A stretch of 5,050 bases of DNA from Bacteroidota bacterium (GTDB lineage: Bacteria; Bacteroidota; Bacteroidia; NORP154), in the NCBI GenBank assembly GCA_002401055.1, contig NVRZ01000262.1, forward strand, positions 1-5,050. Reading direction: 5' to 3'. Each line of letters starts with the position of its first letter. The first letter of the stretch is position 1. Made by a program: the position numbers and the translations under genes. Shown here piece after piece: positions 1 to 5,050 of the stretch. The notes under the pieces were generated by a model. It was not told the origin of the DNA. It ran no database searches and saw nothing but the letters and a program-made list of their open reading frames with translations.

Positions 1-256
1 TCAGGAACTTTAATGGATCAAATGTATAAAAGAGTCGAACCAAAAAGCGGGAAACATAGAAGAAGAAGCTGAATTTGATTAGCGACATTATATTTGCCTT
101 CGTGGCCGCATCAATTGGGAAGCCGTAAAAATATATAAGTGTGATTATGGCAGCAGCGGAAACTCCAAAACTTAGGATTCTTATTGCAAGAATAACCTGA
201 TCCTTGCTATCATAAATAGCCAGGTTAATATTTTCCCTAAAATTTTGCCAGGACAT
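1..256 (-). CDS. N-terminal part of a TrkH-like potassium uptake membrane protein (cut by window edge)
   Basis: An open frame runs leftward from the ATG at 254-256 to the window edge, giving 85 residues without a stop. An in-frame TAG at 263-265 lies just upstream, so this ATG is the first possible start; an AGGA stretch sits immediately before it. The protein begins MSWQNFRENINLAIYDSKDQ, then a hydrophobic stretch at about residues 20-45 ending in YFYGFP, then a second at about 58-78 (rich in F, with SRFLVRLFY), then FDPLKFL. This pattern resembles the N-terminal extension I associate with Bacteroidota TrkH proteins, which carry extra helices before the canonical K+ pore core. No pore motif is visible because the rest lies outside the window, so the name is an inference from memory of family style and context. 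The gene follows the heptose kinase on the same strand after 58 bp with no convincing terminator, so it may be co-transcribed. It could be another polytopic membrane protein. Confidence 0.55.
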   Translation of the reverse strand, partial: MSWQNFRENINLAIYDSKDQVILAIRILSFGVSAAAIITLIYFYGFPIDAATKANIMSLIKFSFFFYVSRFLVRLFYTFDPLKFL

Positions 257-314
257 TCCTAGCTAAAATTTTGAATAGTTGAAAATAGATTGAGCAAGGC
301 CTGCTTATTCAACA

Positions 315-1310
315 TCAGGCCAGTAAAGAAATTGTTTCTTTCAGCAATTGGATCTTGTCAATTGGTACAACTCCAACCTTTTCACAAACGAGACCGCCCG
401 CAAGGTTGGAAATGGAGGCTAATTCTAGTGAGCTCATGCCCGCTGCCATGCAAAGTGCAGCTACGCCTATCACGGTGTCGCCTGCCCCTGATACATCATT
501 GATATCACGTATATGTGCTGGTACTATTTCATCCGTATCATCAGATTTAATATAGACTCCAAGCTCTGAAAGAGTTACAAGTATAGTTCCCAGGTTTTGA
601 CTTTCCATGAGTTTCACAACTACCTCCTTAATCACATCTATGTCCGATCCATCCACATCTACTTTTAGACCCTCTTTGAGTTCCTTTAAGTTAGGCTTGA
701 AAAGATCCACATTTGAGTAATCGGAAAAATTATTCTTCTTCGGGTCTACCGCGATGGGAATGTCATTTGACTTTGCCAACGATACAACAGCCTCAATAAG
801 TGATTTTGAAATTAAGCCCTTATCGTAATCTTCAAATATGATTGCGTCAATTTTGGTATTCTCTATGGACGTTTGAATAGAGTTTAATATGCTCTTCTCA
901 TCCTCACTGCTAATGGGTTTTACTGTTTCTTCATCTACTCTAAGCATTTGATTTCCACCGCTTAGGATTCTTGTCTTAACGGTAGTCGGCCGATTTTTAC
1001 TCACTAGGATTCCATCTGTGCTCAGCCCACGTTCATTCATGAGATTGAGGTAAATTTCCGCTTTGTCATCATCTCCAATTATCGCATGAATAATTGGGTT
1101 GGCTCCAAGTGATTGTACATTAAGTGCAACATTTGCAGCGCCTCCAAGTCTGTTTTCTTTTTTATGAACTGAGAGGATTGGAACAGGTGCCTCAGGAGAG
1201 ATCCTATCCACCTTGCCCCACATGTAAGAATCGATCATAACATCACCAACAACAATGATGTTAAAATTGTCGAAACTCTTAAATGCGTTCTCTATATCTG
1301 CTGCTGTCAA
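315..1310 (-). CDS. rfaE1: D-glycero-beta-D-manno-heptose-7-phosphate kinase (stand-alone RfaE1 / HldE kinase domain)
   Basis: This cytosolic PfkB/ribokinase-fold sugar kinase of 331 residues phosphorylates D-glycero-D-manno-heptose 7-phosphate at C1, a step towards ADP-heptose for LPS core or other surface glycans. Visible family motifs, in order: GDVMIDSYMWGKVDRISPEA at 22-41 (substrate side, very close to the HldE N-terminal domain), RLGGAANVALN at 54-64, QMLRVDEE at 121-128, EDYDKG at 160-165, VDPKKNNF at 188-195, LFKPNLKE at 203-210, and the ATP/anion-hole motif DVSGAGDTVIG at 272-282 with presumed catalytic base D278. The length matches the kinase half of HldE; there is no C-terminal nucleotidyltransferase domain, so adenylylation needs another gene. 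The start must be TTG (1308-1310): upstream codons reach a TAA at 1329-1331 with no ATG or GTG, and the next ATG is residue 25, inside the first beta-strand motif. It lies 8 bp after the aminotransferase, so it is probably in the same operon. Stop TGA at 315-317. Confidence 0.9.
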   Translation of the reverse strand: MTAADIENAFKSFDNFNIIVVGDVMIDSYMWGKVDRISPEAPVPILSVHKKENRLGGAANVALNVQSLGANPIIHAIIGDDDKAEIYLNLMNERGLSTDGILVSKNRPTTVKTRILSGGNQMLRVDEETVKPISSEDEKSILNSIQTSIENTKIDAIIFEDYDKGLISKSLIEAVVSLAKSNDIPIAVDPKKNNFSDYSNVDLFKPNLKELKEGLKVDVDGSDIDVIKEVVVKLMESQNLGTILVTLSELGVYIKSDDTDEIVPAHIRDINDVSGAGDTVIGVAALCMAAGMSSLELASISNLAGGLVCEKVGVVPIDKIQLLKETISLLA

Positions 1311-1318
1311 TGGACTAT

Positions 1319-2512
1319 CTATTTTAGTTTATCCAGGGCTTCTTTTATTCGCTTTATTGATTCTCTTATTACTTCATCGCTGCAAGCATATGAGATGCGC
1401 ATATAGTTCGCTTCGCCAAATGCATCTCCAGGTACAAGTGCAACTCTTGCCTCATTTAACAAGTACATGGTTAGCTCTGTTGCATTTTCGATTTTAGTGC
1501 CGTCATATGAACGGTTAAAGTAACTCGATATATCCGCAAAGACGTAAAATGCACCTTCGGGAATATTTGTCTTCAATCCATCTACTTCCTTTAATAGATC
1601 CAATATCAAGTCTCGCCTTTGCTTAAACGTGTTTCGCATCTCCGTAGTACATGAAGGGTCCATATTGATGGCAGCTACTGCGGCTTTTTGAGATATGGAT
1701 GAAGCACCGGAAGTAAATTGACCCTGTATTTTGGTGCAAGCTTTTGCAATCCAATCTGGTGCACCAATATATCCAATTCTCCATCCGGTCATTGCAAAGC
1801 CCTTTGATACTCCGTTAATGGTAATTACCCGGTCTTTGACATTTTCAAATATTGCCAGGCTATTGTGTTTTCCTTCAAATACGATGTGTTCGTATATCTC
1901 GTCACAGATGATATACAGCTCATCATGAGTTGCTACAACGTCAGCGATTGCTTTTAATTCTTCTTCAGAAAAAACTGATCCACTTGGATTACAGGGTGTA
2001 CTGAAGATAATGAGTTTGGTTTTATCGGTAATCGCTTCTTCAATTTCTGCTGCAGTTACTTTAAAATCGTTTTCGATACTTGAGGAGATCGGCACAGGTA
2101 TTCCTTCAGCTAGCTTAACAATTTCATAATAGCTCACCCAGTACGGCGATGGAAGAAGCACCTCGTCTCCAGGATTTACCAGGGCAAGTACCACGTTGGC
2201 TATTGATTGCTTCGCTCCAGTAGATACTACAATTTGATCCGGAGAATAATCGAGATTGTTGTCGCGTTTGAATTTATTGGAAATGGCTTCTCTTAGATCT
2301 TGATAGCCTGGAACCGGCGTATAATGCGAGAAGTTTTCGTCAATAGCCTTTTTGGCGGCGTCTTTTATGAATTGGGGGGTATCAAAGTCAGGTTCGCCGA
2401 TGCTAAGATTGATAACATCTATGCCTTGAGCAGTGAGCTCTCGGCTCTTACGGGTCATCGCCAATGTTTGCGATTCACTCAGTCGGTTGATCCTGTCAGA
2501 CAAGCTACTCAT
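1319..2512 (-). CDS. aspC: PLP-dependent class I aminotransferase, aspartate aminotransferase-like (Igamma type)
   Basis: This fold-type I aminotransferase of 397 residues (from the ATG at 2510-2512) most likely transfers amino groups between aspartate and 2-oxoglutarate in the cytosol. Motifs, numbered from that ATG: GEPDFDTP at 39-46, HYTPVPGYQDLREAI at 63-77, STGAKQ at 97-102 (K101 is the position that reads the distal carboxylate in Thermus-type enzymes), PYWVSYYEIV at 123-132, NPSG at 175-178, CDEIYEH at 203-209 with D204 and Y207 contacting PLP, SKGFAMTGWRIGY at 236-248 with K237 as the Schiff-base lysine, EGAFYVFADIS at 319-329 and MRISYA at 371-376 with R372 binding the substrate alpha-carboxylate. 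All key residues are present, so it should be active. An in-frame TTG at 2519-2521 would add three residues (MPG), but it falls inside a candidate promoter box, and family proteins usually start at the MSSLSDRINRL position. It heads the leftward operon with rfaE1. Exact substrate (aspartate, tyrosine, prephenate or other) cannot be fixed from sequence. Confidence 0.9.
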   Translation of the reverse strand: MSSLSDRINRLSESQTLAMTRKSRELTAQGIDVINLSIGEPDFDTPQFIKDAAKKAIDENFSHYTPVPGYQDLREAISNKFKRDNNLDYSPDQIVVSTGAKQSIANVVLALVNPGDEVLLPSPYWVSYYEIVKLAEGIPVPISSSIENDFKVTAAEIEEAITDKTKLIIFSTPCNPSGSVFSEEELKAIADVVATHDELYIICDEIYEHIVFEGKHNSLAIFENVKDRVITINGVSKGFAMTGWRIGYIGAPDWIAKACTKIQGQFTSGASSISQKAAVAAINMDPSCTTEMRNTFKQRRDLILDLLKEVDGLKTNIPEGAFYVFADISSYFNRSYDGTKIENATELTMYLLNEARVALVPGDAFGEANYMRISYACSDEVIRESIKRIKEALDKLK

Positions 2513-2518
2513 TCCGGG

Positions 2519-2526
2519 CAAAGCTA
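2519..2526 (-). promoter_or_regulatory. Candidate -7 box of the leftward aminotransferase-rfaE1 operon
   Basis: Read on the minus strand the sequence is TAGCTTTG, an exact match to the Bacteroidota -7 consensus TAnnTTTG. It ends 6 bases before the aminotransferase ATG, so transcription would start at or within a few bases of that ATG, leaving almost no leader. A TTG (minus strand, in CTTGAG) lies 15 bp upstream, somewhat closer than the usual 17-23 bp for the -33 element, so support is partial. An octamer with two free positions can occur by chance. Confidence 0.4.
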
Positions 2527-2560
2527 CGAATTTATGAACCTCAAGCCGTATAAAAATTAC

Positions 2561-2568
2561 TATCTTTG
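2561..2568 (+). promoter_or_regulatory. Candidate -7 box of the rightward membrane protein-mutase operon
   Basis: TATCTTTG matches the Bacteroidota TAnnTTTG -7 consensus and points towards the gene starting at 2634. It predicts a transcript start near 2573-2576 and a leader of about 60 bases. No good -33 TTG lies at the usual distance; the nearest similar string, TTTATG at 2531-2536, is 24 bp upstream. The box lies back to back with the minus-strand box at 2519-2526, with 34 bp between them, so any upstream elements of the two promoters would share that stretch. Confidence 0.42.
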
Positions 2569-2576
2569 TTTAACGC

Positions 2577-2625
2577 TTTTAAGAAGGTAGTATTGAAAAA
2601 TATGCCGTATTTAACCATCTTAAAA
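2577..2625 (+). repeat. Imperfect inverted repeat in the leader of the rightward operon
   Basis: TTTTAAGA at 2577-2584 is the exact reverse complement of TCTTAAAA at 2618-2625. After one A/A mismatch the pairing continues with GGT (2586-2588) against ACC (2614-2616). The loop is about 25 bases. It begins just after the start site predicted from the box at 2561-2568, so it would form at the 5' end of the mRNA or could be a regulator site in DNA. The stem is AT-rich and may be chance. Confidence 0.3.
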
Positions 2626-2633
2626 TCACAATT

Positions 2634-3155
2634 ATGGATTTGTTTTTTGACGTGCTGAAAATTGTGTTGCCGGCAGGTATTGTCTTTGCTACTGCCTACT
2701 TCGTGATCAAAAGTTTTCTGGATAGCGAGAGCAAAAAGAGGGTTCTCGAAATGAGAAAAGAGGGTCAAAAAGCTGTCACGCCTATTCGCTTACAAGCCTA
2801 TGAACGCATAACTATGTTTCTGGAGCGAATATCTCCTGAGCTTCTCATAAATCGGGTGAACAAAAGCGGAATGAGTGCCAGAATGCTACAGGCGGAGTTG
2901 CTGGAAACCATACGATCGGAATTTAATCACAACTTATCGCAGCAGGTTTATATGTCTGACAGCGCATGGACCTTGGTAAAGAATTCTAAAGAGGAGACAA
3001 TCAAACTTATCAACTTGGCATCTAGCAATGTTAACGACGACGCTACAGGTACAGAGCTCAGTAAAATAATTCTGCAATTGGTAATGAAGATAGAGAAGCT
3101 TCCCAATCAAACGGCACTCGAATATCTAAAAAAGGAGCTCAGACAGTCCTTCTGA
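2634..3155 (+). CDS. Conserved membrane-anchored protein of unknown function (Bacteroidota family)
   Basis: The product has 173 residues and no function I can name. Residues about 8-25 form one hydrophobic helix ([20 protein letters not shown]) near the N-terminus, with a proline at 13. It is followed by a strongly charged segment, [16 protein letters not shown] at 31-46; the positive charge after the helix suggests the C-terminal part faces the cytoplasm. The soluble part is predicted to be mostly helical, with conserved-looking blocks [20 protein letters not shown] at 49-68, [19 protein letters not shown] at 79-97 and [10 protein letters not shown] at 99-108. I recall this pattern from a domain of unknown function widespread in Bacteroidota (possibly catalogued as DUF7935; unverified). 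The ATG at 2634 sets the anchor at the very N-terminus and has no clear Shine-Dalgarno sequence, which is normal for the phylum. Only 20 bp separate its TGA from the mutase start, so the two are probably co-transcribed. No catalytic motif or signal peptidase site is apparent. Confidence 0.82.
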   Translation: MDLFFDVLKIVLPAGIVFATAYFVIKSFLDSESKKRVLEMRKEGQKAVTPIRLQAYERITMFLERISPELLINRVNKSGMSARMLQAELLETIRSEFNHNLSQQVYMSDSAWTLVKNSKEETIKLINLASSNVNDDATGTELSKIILQLVMKIEKLPNQTALEYLKKELRQSF

Positions 3156-3175
3156 TATCTAGGCAATTTTATTCT

Positions 3176-4738
3176 ATGGCTGACTTAAAAAATCGAAAGG
3201 ATAAATTCCTTACCAGCTCAGGTATTGAGGTGGAAAGAGTTTATGATAAGGCCACAGATCGAAATGAACAGCCCGGGGAGTTTCCTTACACGCGAGGCAT
3301 TCAAACGGATATGTATCGCAAGAGACTTTGGACAATGCGTCAGTATGCGGGTTTTTCAACCGCTGAGGAATCCAATAAACGATATCACTACCTGCTCAAA
3401 AATGGCACTACTGGACTTTCAGTAGCATTTGACCTACCAACACAAATAGGATATGATTCTGATCATGAATTGGCGGATGGCGAGGTAGGCAAATCAGGTG
3501 TGGCCATTGATTCTTTGAAAGACATTGAGACATTGTTTGATGGCATCAATCTGAGCGAGATCACCACATCGATGACTATAAATTCTACTGCCGCTATCCT
3601 TTTAGCCATGTATATTGCCCTGGCCAAAAAGCAAGGTGCTGATTTGGCGCAGATATCAGGTACAATTCAAAATGACATATTAAAGGAATATGCTGCTCGG
3701 GGTACTTACATCTATCCTCCCAAGCAATCCATGCGCATCATAACGGATATTTTTGAGTATTGTACCAAAGCGGTTCCAAAATGGAATACGATTTCCATAT
3801 CCGGATACCACATTCGCGAGGCTGGATCAACAGCTGTTCAGGAGCTTGCTTTCACATTGTCAAACGGCAAGGCATACCTGAAGGCAGCCATCGACAAGGG
3901 CCTAGACATAAATATTTTTGCCCGTCGGGTATCCTTCTTTTTTAATGCCCATAACAATTTGTTTGAGGAGGTGGCTAAATTCAGGGCGGCGCGCAGGATG
4001 TGGGCTCAGATCACCAAAGAGTTGGGGGCTACGGATTCCAAAGCGCAAATGTTGAGGTTTCATACCCAAACCGGGGGATCTACGCTCACCGCACAACAGC
4101 CAAAGAATAACATTACCCGCGTTACGATACAAGCGCTCTCTGCTGTATTGGGCGGAACACAATCGCTGCATACAAATGGTTATGATGAGGCACTATCCTT
4201 GCCCACTGAAGAAGCGGCGCGTGTTGCGTTACGGACTCAGCAAATATTGGCCTTTGAAAGTGGTGTTACCGATACGGTTGATCCTTTAGCAGGGTCATAT
4301 TATGTTGAGAATCTTACGGATGAAGTGGAAGAGGCTGCCTGGAGTTATATCAAGCAAATTGACGCGATGGGTGGATCGGTTACAGCAATAGAAGAGGGTT
4401 TTATGCAAAAGGAAATAGCTGCCGCTGCGTACAAATATCAGGATGCTGTTGAGAAGGAAGAGGAGATACTGGTTGGGGTAAATAAATTCACGGCAGAAGA
4501 GGAGGGGAGAGAGGAGATTTTAAAAGTGGATGACTCCATCAGGAATGCTCAGATAGAAAAGGTCGTCGCTTTAAAAGCGGAGCGTGACAATACAAAGGTT
4601 TCCGAGTGTCTTTCAAATCTGAAAACTGCTGCGGAAAGCGAGGATAACCTCATGCCTGTTATCTTGGAAGCTGTTGAGAACTACGCTACTCTTGGCGAGA
4701 TCGCTGATGTGCTTAGAGAAGTTTTTGGGGAGTATTAA
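3176..4738 (+). CDS. Methylmalonyl-CoA mutase family large subunit, catalytic domain only (no cobalamin-binding domain)
   Basis: This adenosylcobalamin-dependent acyl-CoA mutase most likely interconverts methylmalonyl-CoA and succinyl-CoA, linking propionate, odd-chain or branched-chain catabolism to the TCA cycle. The 520 residues cover only the substrate-binding TIM-barrel part. Motifs: [16 protein letters not shown] at 52-67, [17 protein letters not shown] at 80-96, [11 protein letters not shown] at 162-172, [18 protein letters not shown] at 178-195, [13 protein letters not shown] at 208-220, [15 protein letters not shown] at 295-309, [13 protein letters not shown] at 328-340, [11 protein letters not shown] at 368-378 and GVNKF at 434-438. 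By comparison with the Propionibacterium enzyme, Y57 (its Y89), R55 (R87), R187 (R207) and Y211-H212 (Y243-H244) are all kept; Y57 plus R187 point to methylmalonyl-CoA rather than isobutyryl- or 2-hydroxyisobutyryl-CoA. The chain ends at [18 protein letters not shown] with no DxHxxG cobalamin domain, so a separate small subunit must supply it. ATG at 3176 is chosen; no strong ribosome-binding site. TAA at 4736-4738. Confidence 0.93.
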   Translation: MADLKNRKDKFLTSSGIEVERVYDKATDRNEQPGEFPYTRGIQTDMYRKRLWTMRQYAGFSTAEESNKRYHYLLKNGTTGLSVAFDLPTQIGYDSDHELADGEVGKSGVAIDSLKDIETLFDGINLSEITTSMTINSTAAILLAMYIALAKKQGADLAQISGTIQNDILKEYAARGTYIYPPKQSMRIITDIFEYCTKAVPKWNTISISGYHIREAGSTAVQELAFTLSNGKAYLKAAIDKGLDINIFARRVSFFFNAHNNLFEEVAKFRAARRMWAQITKELGATDSKAQMLRFHTQTGGSTLTAQQPKNNITRVTIQALSAVLGGTQSLHTNGYDEALSLPTEEAARVALRTQQILAFESGVTDTVDPLAGSYYVENLTDEVEEAAWSYIKQIDAMGGSVTAIEEGFMQKEIAAAAYKYQDAVEKEEEILVGVNKFTAEEEGREEILKVDDSIRNAQIEKVVALKAERDNTKVSECLSNLKTAAESEDNLMPVILEAVENYATLGEIADVLREVFGEY

Positions 4739-4779
4739 GCGTTTGTTCAGCGTGTTGATAACACGCTGAAAAAGCGCTT
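4737..4779 (+). terminator. Long hairpin at the mutase stop codon, possible transcription terminator
   Basis: The stem pairs AAGCG (4737-4741) outward-in to CAGCGTGTT (4748-4756) with AACACGCTG (4760-4768) through AGCGCTT (ending 4779), closed by the loop GAT. It is 20 positions long with one G/T wobble (4742/4774) and one G/A mismatch (4745/4771). It begins inside the TAA stop codon. The 3' side is followed only by a short TTT, not a real T-tract, so it is a weak intrinsic terminator by the usual rule, though the stem could still protect the 3' end of the mutase mRNA. It contains one copy of the 21-bp palindromic repeat. Confidence 0.45.
4748..4768 (+). repeat. 21-bp palindromic repeat, copy 1
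   Basis: CAGCGTGTT, loop GAT, AACACGCTG: a perfect 9-bp inverted repeat with a 3-base loop, which extends by two further T-A pairs to 4746-4770. Its exact reverse complement occurs at 4828-4848. Confidence 0.9.
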
Positions 4780-4827
4780 TGCCAATGTGCGTGAGATGCT
4801 AGACACTGTGCAAACAATATACTGGAT

Positions 4828-4848
4828 CAGCGTGTTATCAACACGCTG
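4828..4848 (-). repeat. 21-bp palindromic repeat, copy 2 (inverted relative to copy 1)
   Basis: On the plus strand this reads CAGCGTGTT, ATC, AACACGCTG; on the minus strand it is identical to the copy at 4748-4768, including the asymmetric loop GAT. The loop fixes the orientation as opposite. The two copies are separated by 59 bp and could each form a hairpin or pair with each other. Confidence 0.9.
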
Positions 4849-4923
4849 TACTTGTGAACAAGAACGCTAAACTTCTAATTTGCTAGATTCTTCACGCCGT
4901 TCAGAATAATAGATAGATTGAGA

Positions 4924-5050
4924 TTATTCAATCTCCACTCCGTAATCCAGGTACATAGGGGGCTTCTTGTCTTTTGGTTTGTCACTTTTCAGGTAGTAAT
5001 CAAACCACGCCAGCGTTCGGAGATTATAATCAAGGCGTGCCGGATTTTTT
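4924..5050 (-). CDS. C-terminal end of an alpha/beta-hydrolase, possibly S9-family peptidase (cut by window edge)
   Basis: An open frame enters from the right edge on the minus strand and ends at TAA (4924-4926), giving 41 residues. The visible end includes ARLDYNLRTLAWFDYYLK, then a Lys/Asp/Pro-rich stretch (KSDKPKDKKPP) and MYLDYGVEIE. The N-R-T-x-x-W-F-D-Y-Y-L-K pattern resembles the final helix of prolyl-oligopeptidase-type (S9) or related alpha/beta-hydrolases, which often end in a WFDHYLKG-like segment. The catalytic triad lies outside the window, so the family call is tentative. The gene converges on the mutase gene across 185 bp containing the palindromic repeats. A coding frame here is supported by the protein-like composition and the clean stop. 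Confidence 0.5.
   Translation of the reverse strand, partial: KNPARLDYNLRTLAWFDYYLKSDKPKDKKPPMYLDYGVEIE

Larger units (their letters stand above)
4737..4870. repeat. Extended imperfect inverted duplication carrying the two palindromes
   Basis: Outside the two 21-bp palindromes the flanks also resemble each other in inverted orientation. The left flank reads TTAAGCGTTTGTTC just before copy 1; the right flank on the minus strand reads TTTAGCGTTCTTGTTC, then seven extra bases, then copy 2. This suggests one unit was duplicated in inverse and later changed by small indels, or a palindromic-repeat doublet of the REP/BIME kind. The 59-bp centre contains the palindrome AAAGCGCTTT (4771-4780) and otherwise nothing I recognise. 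No coding sequence occupies the space. Confidence 0.55.

Noticed and set aside
298..321. Hairpin GGCCTG / CAGGCC over the rfaE1 stop codon as a terminator
   Set aside because: Only 6 bp with a 12-base loop and no T-tract downstream on the minus strand; too weak to call.
171..972. Direct repeat CTTAGGATTCTT at 171-182 and 961-972
   Set aside because: Both copies encode R-I-L-S in minus-strand genes; a 12-bp coincidence of coding sequence with unrelated flanks.
2513..2521. Longer aminotransferase starting at TTG (2519-2521) with three extra residues
   Set aside because: The ATG at 2512 gives the expected family N-terminus, and the TTG lies inside the candidate -7 box.
2513..2633. Cobalamin riboswitch upstream of the B12-dependent mutase operon
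   Set aside because: The space is only 121 bp and no B12-box-like sequence is visible.
2541..2768. Minus-strand open frame of 75 codons across the divergent intergenic region
   Set aside because: It overlaps the start of the membrane-protein gene antisense, has no recognisable content, and would run through both candidate promoters.
3902..4171. Minus-strand open frame of 89 codons inside the mutase gene
   Set aside because: Fully antisense to strongly conserved mutase motifs and its translation looks like no protein family; a shadow frame.
4915..4934. Hairpin AGATTGA / TCAATCT over the hydrolase stop codon
   Set aside because: Seven AT-rich pairs with a 6-base loop and no T-tract on the minus strand side; likely chance.

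Overview
The window looks like an ordinary piece of a Bacteroidota chromosome, probably a Cytophagales-type marine or soil bacterium. This is inferred from the protein styles (a stand-alone heptose-7-phosphate kinase, an Igamma-type aminotransferase, and a short membrane-anchored protein family I know only from Bacteroidota), from moderate GC with A-rich leaders and no clear Shine-Dalgarno sequences, and from two octamers that fit the Bacteroidota -7 promoter box TAnnTTTG. I could not run a search, so the phylum call rests on recall of these families.

Layout: two transcription units diverge from a 121-bp intergenic region (2513-2633). Leftward on the minus strand run a class I aminotransferase (1319-2512), a heptose-7-phosphate kinase RfaE1 (315-1310, only 8 bp away, apparently starting at TTG) and the first 85 codons of a membrane protein that fits TrkH-type potassium transporters (1-256, cut by the window edge). 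Rightward run a 173-residue single-pass membrane protein of unknown function (2634-3155) and, 20 bp later, a 520-residue methylmalonyl-CoA mutase large subunit with only the catalytic domain (3176-4738). A minus-strand gene converges from the right edge (4924-5050); only its last 41 residues are seen, and they resemble the C-terminus of an alpha/beta-hydrolase of the S9 peptidase kind.

The 185-bp space between the two convergent genes holds the most distinctive non-coding structure: two exact copies, in opposite orientation, of a 21-bp palindrome (9-bp arms, 3-base loop). Weaker matching flanks extend the inverted duplication to about 4737-4870. The copy next to the mutase stop codon extends into a hairpin of about 20 bp.

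Functionally the genes are housekeeping: amino-acid transamination, LPS-core or glycan heptose precursor synthesis, ion transport, and propionate/odd-chain or branched-chain carbon flow through methylmalonyl-CoA. The mutase cannot work alone because its cobalamin-binding domain is absent and no small subunit is encoded here. I see no defence system, mobile-element gene, tRNA, rRNA or CRISPR array.
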